The notes under the pieces were generated by a model, which made no database searches, was not told where the DNA came from, and saw only the letters and a list, made by a program, of their open reading frames with translations. This document shows positions 1-7,827 of a DNA stretch of 50,021 nucleotides, piece by piece. A program made the translations under genes and the position numbers. Position 1 is the stretch's first letter. Each line of letters begins with the position of its first letter. This DNA comes from SZUA-254 sp964596065 (lineage in GTDB: Bacteria > Bacteroidota > Ignavibacteria > UBA10030 > SZUA-254), in assembly GCA_964596065.1 (NCBI GenBank), contig CAZQSM010000007.1, positions 1-50,021 of the forward strand. Reading direction: 5' to 3'.

Positions 1-404
1 GGATATGCCGCGGCGCGAAGCTCGACAACCTCATCCAGATCGGCCACAACGTCCGGATCGGCGAGGACACCGTGATCGTCGCGCAGACCGGCATCGCGGG
101 GAGCACCTCCATCGGCAAGCGCTGCGTCATCGCGGGGCAGGTCGGCATCGTCGGACACCTGACGATCGGCGACGGCGTGACGATCGGCGCCCAGTCGGGC
201 GTCTCGCACTCGATACCGGAGCCGGGCCGTACCTACTTCGGATCCCCCGCCAAGGAACACCGGAGGGCGCTGCGCATCGAGGGGGCGCTGCGACAGCTCC
301 CCGAGCTCCTGACGGAGGTCAGGGCGCTCCGGGACGCCCTCGACCGGCTGACCGGGCCGGACCACACCACCCCCCCATCCGGGGAGAAGGGAACACCGCG
401 ATGA
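1..404 (+). CDS. lpxD: LpxD, UDP-3-O-acylglucosamine N-acyltransferase (3' part only)
   Basis: This is the C-terminal end of a left-handed beta-helix acyltransferase, read in the frame that starts at base 3. The gene is cut by the window edge. The visible part opens with KLDNLIQIGHNVRIGE, the LpxD hexapeptide-repeat signature, whose histidine is the family's expected catalytic residue. More repeats follow (VIAGQVGIVGHLTIGDGVTIGA), then the helical C-terminal tail. LpxD adds the second hydroxyacyl chain to UDP-acylglucosamine in lipid A synthesis. The stop overlaps the next start (ATGA, 401-404), so it is translationally coupled to lpxC/fabZ, the step just before it in the pathway. The assignment is firm because lpxC and lpxA follow directly. 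Confidence 0.93.
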   Translation, partial: ICRGAKLDNLIQIGHNVRIGEDTVIVAQTGIAGSTSIGKRCVIAGQVGIVGHLTIGDGVTIGAQSGVSHSIPEPGRTYFGSPAKEHRRALRIEGALRQLPELLTEVRALRDALDRLTGPDHTTPPSGEKGTPR

Positions 405-1798
405 ACAAGCACCAGCAGACGATCCAGAAACCGGTCTCAATTTCGGGCGTCGGCCTCCACACGGGGGTCGCCGCGAAACTGACGTTCACGCCCGCCGCCC
501 CGAACGCCGGGATCCGGTTCCGCAGGACGGACCTCGCCGGCGCGCCGGAAATCCCCGCCCTCGTCGACCACGTCGTGGAGGTCGCGCGCGGGACCACGCT
601 CGCCGTCGGCGACGCCCGGGTGCACACGGTCGAGCACGTCCTCGCCGCGCTGGTCGGCCTCCAGGTGGACAACGTCGTCCTCGAGGTCAACAACATCGAA
701 CCGCCGATCTGCGACGGCAGCTCCAAGCCCTTCGTCGACGCCCTCCTCGAGGCCGGCCTCGAAAGCCAGGAGGCCGAGCGGGAGTATTTCGTCGTCGACC
801 AGACGGTCCGGTACGTCAACGAGGAGCTGGGCGTGGACATCGTCGCCCTCCCGACCGACGACTACCGGCTGACCGTGATGATCGACTACCAGAACCCGGT
901 CCTCGGCAGCCAGCACACCGGGCTGTTCAACCTGGAGAAGGAATTCATCCCCGATTTTTCCGACGCCCGCACCTTCTGCTTCCTCCACGAGGTCGAGATG
1001 CTCCACGCCCAGGGCCTCATCCGGGGCGGGAACCTCGACAACGCGATCGTGATCGTGGACCAGGACCTCCCCGCCGCGGAGGTCAGGCGCATCACGAAGA
1101 AACTGGGGATCGCCGATTCGGTGGTGATGGTGAAAAGCGGCGTCCTGAACAACAAGCAGCTCCGCCACAAGAACGAGCCGGCCCGCCACAAGCTCCTCGA
1201 CCTGATGGGCGACCTCGCCCTCTCGGGCGTCGCGCTCAAGGCGCAGGTGCTCGCAGCGCGGCCCGGCCACGCCAGCAACGTCGAATTCGCGAAGAAAATC
1301 AGGAAGCTGCACCAGCAGCGGAAGCTCGTCCGGCGCTACCAGTCGGAAACCAAGCAGGGGCTGGTCTTCGACATCACGGCGCTGCAAAACATCCTCCCCC
1401 ACCGGTATCCCTTCCTCCTGGTCGACAAGATCGTCGACTTCGTGATCGACGAGAAGATCACCGGCGTCAAGAGCGTCACGCTGAACGAGTGGTTTTTCCA
1501 GGGGCATTTCCCCGGCCGGCCGGTGATGCCCGGCGTCCTCATCATCGAGGCGATGGCGCAGACCGGCGGCGTCCTCCTCCTCAACGGCGTTGAAAACCCC
1601 GGGGAGAAGCTGGCGATGTTCACCAGCATCAACAACGCGAAATTCCGCCGTCCCGTGGTCCCCGGCGACCAGCTGGTGATGGTGGTGACCATGCAGAACC
1701 GCCGCAGCCGCCTGGCCCAGATGAACGCGAAGGCGTTCGTCGAGGGGGAGCTGGTCGCCGAGGCGGACCTCAGCGCTGCCATCGTCGATAAAACCTGA
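401..1798 (+). CDS. lpxC/fabZ: LpxC-FabZ bifunctional fusion (deacetylase + hydroxyacyl-ACP dehydratase)
   Basis: This 465-residue protein joins two enzymes. Residues 1-310 are LpxC, the zinc UDP-3-O-acyl-GlcNAc deacetylase that commits the cell to lipid A synthesis. It shows SGVGLHTG, HTVEHV (E78, H79), and RHKLLDLMGD (H263, D267), where the zinc ligands and catalytic acid lie. Residues about 325-465 are FabZ, which dehydrates 3-hydroxyacyl-ACP in fatty acid elongation; they show ILPHRYPFLLVD and GHFPGRPVMPG with the H369/E383 pair 14 residues apart, as in FabZ. The fusion is typical of Bacteroidota and relatives. It puts the two enzymes competing for hydroxyacyl-ACP at one branch point in a single chain. 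The ATG at 401 is preceded by a GGGGAGAAGGG tract; the open frame runs further upstream, but that part is lpxD in another frame. Confidence 0.97.
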   Translation: MNKHQQTIQKPVSISGVGLHTGVAAKLTFTPAAPNAGIRFRRTDLAGAPEIPALVDHVVEVARGTTLAVGDARVHTVEHVLAALVGLQVDNVVLEVNNIEPPICDGSSKPFVDALLEAGLESQEAEREYFVVDQTVRYVNEELGVDIVALPTDDYRLTVMIDYQNPVLGSQHTGLFNLEKEFIPDFSDARTFCFLHEVEMLHAQGLIRGGNLDNAIVIVDQDLPAAEVRRITKKLGIADSVVMVKSGVLNNKQLRHKNEPARHKLLDLMGDLALSGVALKAQVLAARPGHASNVEFAKKIRKLHQQRKLVRRYQSETKQGLVFDITALQNILPHRYPFLLVDKIVDFVIDEKITGVKSVTLNEWFFQGHFPGRPVMPGVLIIEAMAQTGGVLLLNGVENPGEKLAMFTSINNAKFRRPVVPGDQLVMVVTMQNRRSRLAQMNAKAFVEGELVAEADLSAAIVDKT

Positions 1799-1814
1799 AT
1801 TCACGGGAGCCTCC

Positions 1815-2600
1815 ATGAGCGTCAACGTCGACAACAGGGCCGCGGTCAGCCCCAGGGCGGAACTTGAAGCCGGCGTCACCGTCGGCCCCTTCGCCGTCAT
1901 CGAGGAAAATGTCACGATCGGCGGCGGCACCGTCATCGGATCGCACGCGCTGATCGCGTCGGGCGCGAGGATCGGGCGCGACTGCCGGATCCACCACGGG
2001 GCCGTGGTCGGGTCCGCCCCGCAGGACCTCAAGTTCCGGGGCGAAGCCACCACGCTGGAAATGGGCAACCATACCACGGTCAGGGAATACGTCACCCTGA
2101 ACCGGGGGACCTCCGAGCGCGGGAAGACCACCATCGGCAACCACTGCTTCATCATGGCGTACGCCCACGTCGCGCACGATTGCTCGGTCGGCAACAACGT
2201 CATCCTGGCCAATTCCGTCAACATGGCTGGCCACGTCGTGATCGAGGACCACGCGGTCATCGGCGGGCTCGTTCCCCTCCACCAGTTCGTGCGGATCGGC
2301 GCCCACGCGATGATCGGCGGGGGCTTCAGGGTGCCGAAGGACGTGCCCCCCTTCATCCTCGCCGGCCAGGAGCCGCTCGCCTTCCAGGGACTCAACCTGG
2401 TCGGCCTGAAACGGAGGAATTTTTCGCGCGAATCGATCGACCTCCTGCGCCGCGCCTACCAGATCGTCTATGAATCGCACCTGAACGTCTCGCAGGCCAT
2501 CGAGCGGATCCGGGAGGAACTCCCCCCCTCCGAGGAGGTGGCGCGCATCCTGGAGTTCATCGGGAAGTCGAAGCGGGGCATCATCGGCAACCGGCGATGA
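1815..2600 (+). CDS. lpxA: LpxA, acyl-ACP--UDP-GlcNAc O-acyltransferase
   Basis: This 261-residue hexapeptide-repeat acyltransferase makes the first lipid A intermediate by moving a hydroxyacyl chain from ACP to UDP-GlcNAc in the cytosol. The left-handed beta-helix repeats run from about residue 5 to 190, followed by an alpha-helical C-terminal domain. AYAHVAHDCSVGNN contains H121, which matches the family's catalytic histidine (E. coli H125). HQFVRIG and GLNLVGLKRR, typical of LpxA, are also present. A GGGAG Shine-Dalgarno sits just before the ATG, 16 bases after lpxC/fabZ. The stop overlaps the start of the next gene (ATGA, 2597-2600). Length and motifs fit; confidence is high. Confidence 0.96.
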   Translation: MSVNVDNRAAVSPRAELEAGVTVGPFAVIEENVTIGGGTVIGSHALIASGARIGRDCRIHHGAVVGSAPQDLKFRGEATTLEMGNHTTVREYVTLNRGTSERGKTTIGNHCFIMAYAHVAHDCSVGNNVILANSVNMAGHVVIEDHAVIGGLVPLHQFVRIGAHAMIGGGFRVPKDVPPFILAGQEPLAFQGLNLVGLKRRNFSRESIDLLRRAYQIVYESHLNVSQAIERIREELPPSEEVARILEFIGKSKRGIIGNRR

Positions 2601-3364
2601 ACGTCCGCGTCCTCGCCGAGGGGACGGCCTCCGGGGCCGCGAACATGGCGCGAGACGAGGCGCTCGCCCGCGCGCTGGCCCGCGGCGGGATCGGCCCGAC
2701 CATCCGGCTCTACGGCTGGGAGCCCCCCTGCCTCTCGATCGGATTCCACCAGGAGGAGGGGGACTTCGACCGGAGCGCGATCGCGAGGCTCGGCGTCGAC
2801 CTGGTCCGGAGGCCGACCGGCGGCCGCGCGATCCTCCACTGGCATGAGCTGACCTACTGCGCGCTCGTGCCGCTCTCGGCCGGTTCCCCCCGCGCCATCT
2901 ACGGCATGCTCAACGAGGCCCTCCTCGTCGGCATCCGGTCGATGGGGATCCCCGCGGGGCTCGCCGGCCCCGGGCCCGCCCTGAAGGCGGCCTACGCCTC
3001 GCCATCGGGCATCCCGTGCTTCACCGTATCCGTGAAATCGGAAATCCAGGTCCACGGGAGGAAACTCGTGGGCAGCGCGCAGCGCCGCTACGGCGACGCC
3101 GTCCTCCAGCACGGCTCCTTCCTCCTCGGGACGCAGCACCGGGAGATCGCCGGGCTCGTCCGCGCGGCCGCTCCCGGTCCCCGCGCGGCCATCGCCGCCG
3201 CGATCGGAGGGACGACCACGGAGGCCGAGAGCGTCCTCGGCCGGGAGGTGACCCTCGACGAGGCCTCGGCGGCCATCGCCGCGGGATTCGAACAGTATTT
3301 TTCGGACACGCCGGACATCCCCCGCCCATCCGGGGCCGTGCCGGATTTCGCAACGTCACACTGA
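2597..3364 (+). CDS. Lipoate/octanoate transferase of the LplA/LipM family
   Basis: This 255-residue protein belongs to the biotin/lipoate ligase fold. It carries RRPTGGRAILHWHELTYC near residues 75-93, the family's substrate-binding loop, and the lysine-containing RKLVGSAQRR. A cysteine in PCFTVS sits where LipM octanoyltransferases have their catalytic cysteine, so octanoyl transfer from ACP to a lipoyl-domain protein is more likely than ATP-dependent lipoate ligation. This is inference from motif position; a lipoate ligase remains possible. It starts inside the last codon of lpxA and precedes panB, so it belongs to the same operon and draws on the same acyl-ACP pool. Confidence 0.85.
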   Translation: MNVRVLAEGTASGAANMARDEALARALARGGIGPTIRLYGWEPPCLSIGFHQEEGDFDRSAIARLGVDLVRRPTGGRAILHWHELTYCALVPLSAGSPRAIYGMLNEALLVGIRSMGIPAGLAGPGPALKAAYASPSGIPCFTVSVKSEIQVHGRKLVGSAQRRYGDAVLQHGSFLLGTQHREIAGLVRAAAPGPRAAIAAAIGGTTTEAESVLGREVTLDEASAAIAAGFEQYFSDTPDIPRPSGAVPDFATSH

Positions 3365-3376
3365 CAGGAACGCCCG

Positions 3377-4231
3377 ATGCCACGATCCCCGCGAAGACCG
3401 GCGTCCGCGCCGCGGAAAAGCGTCCCCCCGAAGGGCAGGGTCGTCACCACGAGGACCCTCCTCACCATGAAGCAGACGGGCGAGCGGATCGCGATGCTCA
3501 CCGCCTACGATTACCTTGTCGCGCGCTACCTCGACCAGGTCGGCATCGACATCATCCTCGTCGGCGACTCGCTCGGGAACGCGGTGCACGGGTACGAGAC
3601 CACCCTCCCCGTGACCGTGGACGACATGATTTACCACGCGAAGGCGGTCAAGCGCGCGGTGAAGAACGCCCTCATCGTCGTCGACATGCCGTTCATGTCG
3701 TTCCAGTCGAGCCTCGACGAGGCCGTGAAGAACGCCGGGCGGATCATGAAGGAAGTGGGCGTCGGGGCCGTCAAGCTCGAAGGCGGGAGTTACATCGCCG
3801 ACATCGTCCGCCACCTCGTGCGGATCGGGATCCCGGTGATGGGACACCTCGGGCTCACGCCGCAGGCGATCAACAAGTTCGGCACGTACGAGGTGCGCGC
3901 CAAGGACCCCGACGAAGCCGCCGAGCTGCTCCGCGACGCGAAGGTACTCGAGGAGGCGGGCGCGTTCGCCATCGTGCTCGAAAAAATCCCGGCCGGTCTG
4001 GCGCGGAAGGTCTCGGCGAGCGTCTCGATCCCCACGATCGGGATCGGCGCGGGTCCCCACTGCGACGGACAGGTGCTCGTCGTCTACGACATGCTCGGCC
4101 TCACCGAGGAATTCCAGCCCCGGTTCGTCCGGCGGTACGAGGAGCTCGCGGAAACGATGCGGAAGGCCTTCGCCGGCTACATCGCCGACGTCAAGGGCGG
4201 GAAGTTCCCGTCGAAGGGCGAAAGCTATTGA
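3377..4231 (+). CDS. panB: PanB, 3-methyl-2-oxobutanoate hydroxymethyltransferase
   Basis: This 284-residue TIM-barrel enzyme transfers a hydroxymethyl group from methylene-THF to ketoisovalerate, the first committed step to pantothenate and CoA. Visible motifs are LTAYDY, ILVGDSLG (Mg-binding aspartate), VVDMPFMSFQ, KLEGG and VLEKIP, with the expected acidic metal and catalytic residues. The N-terminus has about 20 extra basic residues before the conserved core. The ATG at 3377 is supported by AGGA about ten bases upstream; a shorter start is possible but unsupported. It lies 12 bases after the transferase gene and overlaps surE by four bases. Confidence 0.97.
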   Translation: MPRSPRRPASAPRKSVPPKGRVVTTRTLLTMKQTGERIAMLTAYDYLVARYLDQVGIDIILVGDSLGNAVHGYETTLPVTVDDMIYHAKAVKRAVKNALIVVDMPFMSFQSSLDEAVKNAGRIMKEVGVGAVKLEGGSYIADIVRHLVRIGIPVMGHLGLTPQAINKFGTYEVRAKDPDEAAELLRDAKVLEEAGAFAIVLEKIPAGLARKVSASVSIPTIGIGAGPHCDGQVLVVYDMLGLTEEFQPRFVRRYEELAETMRKAFAGYIADVKGGKFPSKGESY

Positions 4232-5022
4232 CCCCCGCCGGACGCTCCTCCCGCCGCAGACCCTCGATCCTCGTCTGTAACGACGACGGCATCGACGCGC
4301 CCGGGCTCGCGGCGCTCGTCACCGCTCTCCGGACCATCAGCACCGTGACCGTCGTCGCCCCCGACAAGCAGCGCAGCGCCGTCGGCCACGCGATCACCAT
4401 GAACTACCCGCTCCGCGTCAGGAAGTTCCACAAGGAGGGGCGGCTCTTCGGCTACGCGGTGGAGGGCACGCCGGCGGACTGCGTCAAGCTCGCCATCCGG
4501 TCGCTGCTGGAGACCCCGCCCGACCTGGTCGTCTCCGGGGTCAACCACGGCTCGAACACCGCCGTCAACATCATCTACTCCGGGACGGTTTCGGCCGCCA
4601 CGGAGGGGACGCTCCTCGACGTGCCGTCGATCGCCGTCTCGCTCACGACGTACGGCAACGCCGACTTCCGCCCCGCGGCCCGCTTCGCCCGCCGCCTGGC
4701 GCTCCACGTCCTCCGGACCGGGCTGCCGGCGGGGACCCTCCTCAACGTGAACGTCCCGGCGGTGCCGGCCGCCAGCATCAGGGGCGTGAAAATCACGCGG
4801 CAGGGGAACTCGAGGTGGGACGACACGTTCGACGTGCGGATCGACCCGAACAACAACACCTACTACTGGCTCACCGGCAAGCTCGACGTGCTCGACACGG
4901 CCGACGACACCGACGTCGTCGCCGTCAGGAACAATTACATCTCCGTCACGCCGATCCAGTACGACCTGACAGACTACAAATCGCTCAAGGCCTTCGGGAC
5001 CTGGAAACTCCCCCGGTCGTGA
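4228..5022 (+). CDS. surE: SurE, 5'/3'-nucleotidase
   Basis: This 264-residue metal-dependent nucleotidase of the SurE family dephosphorylates nucleoside monophosphates and is often linked to stress survival. The metal-binding CNDDGIDAPG lies at residues 17-26, followed by KQRSAVGHAIT, a VSGVNHGSNT loop and YSGTVSAATEG, all family hallmarks. I chose the TTG at 4228: it overlaps the panB stop as TTGA, places the conserved strand 13 residues in, and no ATG or GTG lies between it and the NDDG motif. The gene is last in the lipid A/cofactor operon and converges on the next gene. Confidence 0.94.
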   Translation: MTPAGRSSRRRPSILVCNDDGIDAPGLAALVTALRTISTVTVVAPDKQRSAVGHAITMNYPLRVRKFHKEGRLFGYAVEGTPADCVKLAIRSLLETPPDLVVSGVNHGSNTAVNIIYSGTVSAATEGTLLDVPSIAVSLTTYGNADFRPAARFARRLALHVLRTGLPAGTLLNVNVPAVPAASIRGVKITRQGNSRWDDTFDVRIDPNNNTYYWLTGKLDVLDTADDTDVVAVRNNYISVTPIQYDLTDYKSLKAFGTWKLPRS

Positions 5023-5042
5023 ACCGCCGCCGCGCCGGCCCC

Positions 5043-6215
5043 TCACCCGAGGAGGAACGTCAGCACGGCCCCCGCCGCGAGCGAGGCGACCGCGAGGGAC
5101 GCCGTGCGGGGCCAGGCGCGTTTCGCCGAGCCCCATGACCTCCCGAAGACGTACATCAGCGCGACCAGGCCCGCCGTCAGTCCGGCGCAGAGGAGGTACC
5201 CCCCTCCGGAGGGCATCAACCGCACGAAACTCCACCCGAAATCCTTCCCGTACACGATGATCAGGTGGACGTAATAGACGGCGAGCGATTCGCGGCCGAA
5301 CACCACGAGCGTCCTGGAACCTCCCCCCATCCGCAACAGCCACCAGAGCGCGCACATCACCAGCCCAACCGACCCGAGTCGCACCAGGAAATATTCCGCG
5401 CTCCAGTACCAGTACCCGTCCCCCGCGTAGAGCGGCGACGTGAACGCGGAGGCGGCGACCCCGAGCCCGACGCAGGCCGCCCCGGTGAGGGCGAAACCCC
5501 CGATGAGCGCGCGGTCGTTCCCCGCGGCGACCGCCCGGAGATACCGTGATCCGGCGAGATAGCCGGCTGTGAGGAACGCCCCCCAGGGGACGATGGTGAA
5601 GAGCGGCGAAAGGTCCCGTGAAACGTACGCGCGCAGCCAGACCGGGAGCGACGCCGGCGCCCCGCCGGGGAAGACGTATCCCCACGCCAGGAAGCACCCG
5701 GTGAGCGCTACCGCGGCGGCGGCGCGGGAGCGTTCATTCCGGGCGACCAGGGCGGCACCCAGGAGGGCGATCAGCGAGGTCCCGATGACCTGGAGGATGT
5801 CGACCTGGAGGAGGGCCGTCCAGGCGCCGGGACCGGCGGCCATCATCCCCCCGAGACTGAAAACAGGCGCGTGAAGGGAGTACCCGAGGGCGACGATGAA
5901 GAGACATTTCCCGAGATAGGAACGGAAGGCGGGACCGAGGCGCGCGACATCGTCGTTTTTCCGCCTGAGGAAGATCGCGAACCCCAGCCCCGCGCAGAAG
6001 AGAAAGGCCGGCGCCACCAGCCCGTTGACGTAGGTCAGCGCGCTGTGGAAGGCGCCCCGGCGGAGCTCCGGCGAGAGGAGGGCGTTCAGCGTGTGGGTCT
6101 CGATCATCACGACGACCGCCAGTCCGCGGAGCGCGTCGATGAACACGATCCGGCCCGGACCGGGCGCGCCCCCGGCGGTGGGCGCCGCCGCCCGGTCCCG
6201 GTCAACGACGGCCAC
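5043..6215 (-). CDS. Membrane acyltransferase, HGSNAT/YeiB-like
   Basis: This 390-residue integral membrane protein has about ten hydrophobic segments. Its opening RIVFIDALRGLAVVVMI with the following ETH is the hallmark of the heparan-glucosaminide N-acetyltransferase-like (DUF1624/YeiB) group, which moves acyl groups across or at the inner membrane. A later SLAVYYVHLIIVYG segment also fits that group. The substrate cannot be read from the sequence; a cell-surface glycan or lipid is a reasonable guess. The GTG at 6215 has an AGGACGGGG tract upstream. The gene stands alone, convergent with surE and divergent from the Asp-box protein. Confidence 0.8.
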   Translation of the reverse strand: MAVVDRDRAAAPTAGGAPGPGRIVFIDALRGLAVVVMIETHTLNALLSPELRRGAFHSALTYVNGLVAPAFLFCAGLGFAIFLRRKNDDVARLGPAFRSYLGKCLFIVALGYSLHAPVFSLGGMMAAGPGAWTALLQVDILQVIGTSLIALLGAALVARNERSRAAAAVALTGCFLAWGYVFPGGAPASLPVWLRAYVSRDLSPLFTIVPWGAFLTAGYLAGSRYLRAVAAGNDRALIGGFALTGAACVGLGVAASAFTSPLYAGDGYWYWSAEYFLVRLGSVGLVMCALWWLLRMGGGSRTLVVFGRESLAVYYVHLIIVYGKDFGWSFVRLMPSGGGYLLCAGLTAGLVALMYVFGRSWGSAKRAWPRTASLAVASLAAGAVLTFLLG

Positions 6216-6268
6216 CGGCCGGCCCCGTCCTGATGGTTCGTGTCATTCTCCGGCGTCGCATGGCTGCA

Positions 6269-6297
6269 AACGTAGGTTAATTTTACGCGTGATGCAA
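6269..6297 (-). promoter_or_regulatory. Candidate promoter of the membrane acyltransferase
   Basis: Reading the minus strand, TTGCAT is followed after exactly 17 bases by TACGTT, about 54 bases upstream of the GTG at 6215. The region is noticeably AT-richer than the flanking genes. The -10 is a weak match, so confidence is moderate. Confidence 0.4.
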
Positions 6298-6317
6298 GCC
6301 GTCCGGGGTCCGTCCCC

Positions 6318-6346
6318 TTGTAGAACTCCCCCGGAATGCTTACTTT
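6318..6346 (+). promoter_or_regulatory. Candidate promoter of the Asp-box protein gene
   Basis: TTGTAG and TACTTT are separated by 17 bases, giving a leader of about 40 bases before the ATG at 6394. TCCTCAA (6347-6353) and TTGAGGA (6375-6381) form an inverted repeat around the expected start of transcription. This could be an operator or chance. Confidence 0.5.
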
Positions 6347-6393
6347 TCCTCAACCCCAGGCCCCCATTCAACAATTGAGGACCCCGCGCGTCG

Positions 6394-7809
6394 ATGAACA
6401 GCCGGTCCACACTCCTCATCCTGCTCCTCGCCGCCGCCCTGCGCTCAGGCGGGCTCGCGCAGGAAGCCTGCGGGATCGCCTGGAAACCTCCCCTCCTCGT
6501 CTCGTCCGACTCCTCCGTCGCGACCGTTCCACGGCTCGCAGTGGTGGGCGACACGATCCACCTCTGCTGGTTCGGCCTTGATACCACCGCGGGAGGTACC
6601 CTCTCCTCCGCCGGCCTCCGGTACGCGCGCAGCACCGACGGGGGCTCGTCGTTTTCGGCCCCGGTCACGCTCCTCTCCCCCTTCGAATCGTTCCCGGGGC
6701 TGATGGTCGCGCTGGAATCGGGCGTCTTCATCGCGACCACCGCGATCCTCGACACGTTTTTCGGCATCGTCCTCTTCTCCAGCCCTGACGGCGGGACCTC
6801 CTGGTCGTCCCCCGCGGCCGTCATCCCCTCGGCGTATCCTGAAATCCTCTTCACGGCCGGGCGGGGCCTCTACCTCGGGTACAGGGAGATCGAGACCTCC
6901 TGGTTCGGGATCACGCGGAGTACCGACGGCGGACTCACCTGGGAGAGCGTGGCGCGAAGGATCAGGGACCTCTCGGACGTCGCCGTCTCCGGGAGCGTCC
7001 TGCACGCCGTCGGCCAGACACCGGGGGCAAGCCGGATCGAAACCGGCCATTACGTCAGCCGGGATTCGGGCCGCTCCTGGTCGGGTCCGTCCCTCGTCTC
7101 GCCGGAGGACCTCGTGCGCTCGGCCTACCCCAGCATCGCGGTCAACGACGGGCCGAACCTCTGCGCGGCCTGGATCGACACCGGGGCGGTCGTGTTCCGT
7201 TTCAGCCGGAACGCCGGGGTCTCCTGGGGCCCCTGGCAAAGGCTCACCGACGGGCCGGGGAGCGTCACCGCGGACCTCGGCGCCGACGGGGAATTCGTGG
7301 CCGTCCTCTGGGACCGGGATGTCGGCAGCGCGCGCGGGATCGGCGGCCGCATCAGCAACGATCGCGGGGAATCGTTCTGTCCGGCGATGCTCCCCGCGTC
7401 CGGGGCGGGAGCGCGGGAACCGGTGGTCGTCGTGCGAGACTCGACGCTGCACGCCGCCTGGATCGACGACGCGGCCGGACGCGGGGGCGTGACCTACCGG
7501 CGCGGGGGGATGCCGCGGAACCCCGGGGGCGGGAATGCTCCCCCGTCATCGTTTGTCCTGAAGCAGTCGTACCCGAACCCGACGAACGGCGTCGCGTTCA
7601 TCGGGTTCGACGTGCCGGCGGCGTCGACCGCCGCGCTGGTGATCTACAACGTGCTGGGGGAAGTCGTGTTCTCGCCTCCGCTGAAGTCGTACCCGCCGGG
7701 CAGGTACGAGGAACGCGTGGATGTGGGGGGATGGCCGAGCGGCGTCTACTTCTACCGCCTGGCCGGGACCGGGGCCGGGACGTTCAAAAAACTGGTCGTC
7801 GTCCGGTAG
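6394..7809 (+). CDS. Secreted Asp-box (BNR) repeat protein with type IX sorting domain
   Basis: This 471-residue exported protein has a signal peptide (LLILLLAAALRSGGLAQ). The body carries six or so Asp-box motifs of the S-x-D-x-G-x-x-W/F type: RSTDGGSSF, SSPDGGTSW, RSTDGGLTW, VSRDSGRSW, FSRNAGVSW and ISNDRGESF. These mark the turns of a sialidase-like beta-propeller, but I see no sialidase catalytic arginine triad that I would trust, so no enzymatic role is claimed. The last 85 residues form a Por-type sorting domain, starting FVLKQSYPNPTNGVAF and ending in GVYFYRL then FKKLVVVR, the signal for type IX secretion. The stop codon lies in a hairpin shared with the convergent kinase gene. Confidence 0.85.
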   Translation: MNSRSTLLILLLAAALRSGGLAQEACGIAWKPPLLVSSDSSVATVPRLAVVGDTIHLCWFGLDTTAGGTLSSAGLRYARSTDGGSSFSAPVTLLSPFESFPGLMVALESGVFIATTAILDTFFGIVLFSSPDGGTSWSSPAAVIPSAYPEILFTAGRGLYLGYREIETSWFGITRSTDGGLTWESVARRIRDLSDVAVSGSVLHAVGQTPGASRIETGHYVSRDSGRSWSGPSLVSPEDLVRSAYPSIAVNDGPNLCAAWIDTGAVVFRFSRNAGVSWGPWQRLTDGPGSVTADLGADGEFVAVLWDRDVGSARGIGGRISNDRGESFCPAMLPASGAGAREPVVVVRDSTLHAAWIDDAAGRGGVTYRRGGMPRNPGGGNAPPSSFVLKQSYPNPTNGVAFIGFDVPAASTAALVIYNVLGEVVFSPPLKSYPPGRYEERVDVGGWPSGVYFYRLAGTGAGTFKKLVVVR

Positions 7810-7827
7810 CGGGGCGGCACGCTACCG
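7804..7827. terminator. Bidirectional hairpin containing both stop codons
   Basis: CGGTAGCG (7804-7811) and CGCTACCG (7820-7827) form a perfect 8-bp stem with an 8-base loop. The TAG of the upstream plus-strand gene and the TAG of the minus-strand kinase each lie within one arm. A TTTT run follows on the plus strand. It probably terminates both convergent transcripts. Confidence 0.6.

Noticed and set aside
5..400. N-terminal extension of the lpxC/fabZ frame to base 5
   Set aside because: These bases encode LpxD in another frame, and the ATG at 401 begins the conserved LpxC sequence with the usual operon overlap.
6347..6381. Hairpin TCCTCAA/TTGAGGA as a translational switch before the Asp-box gene
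   Set aside because: Transcription is expected to start near 6353, so most of the left arm would not be in the mRNA. It is kept only as a possible operator.
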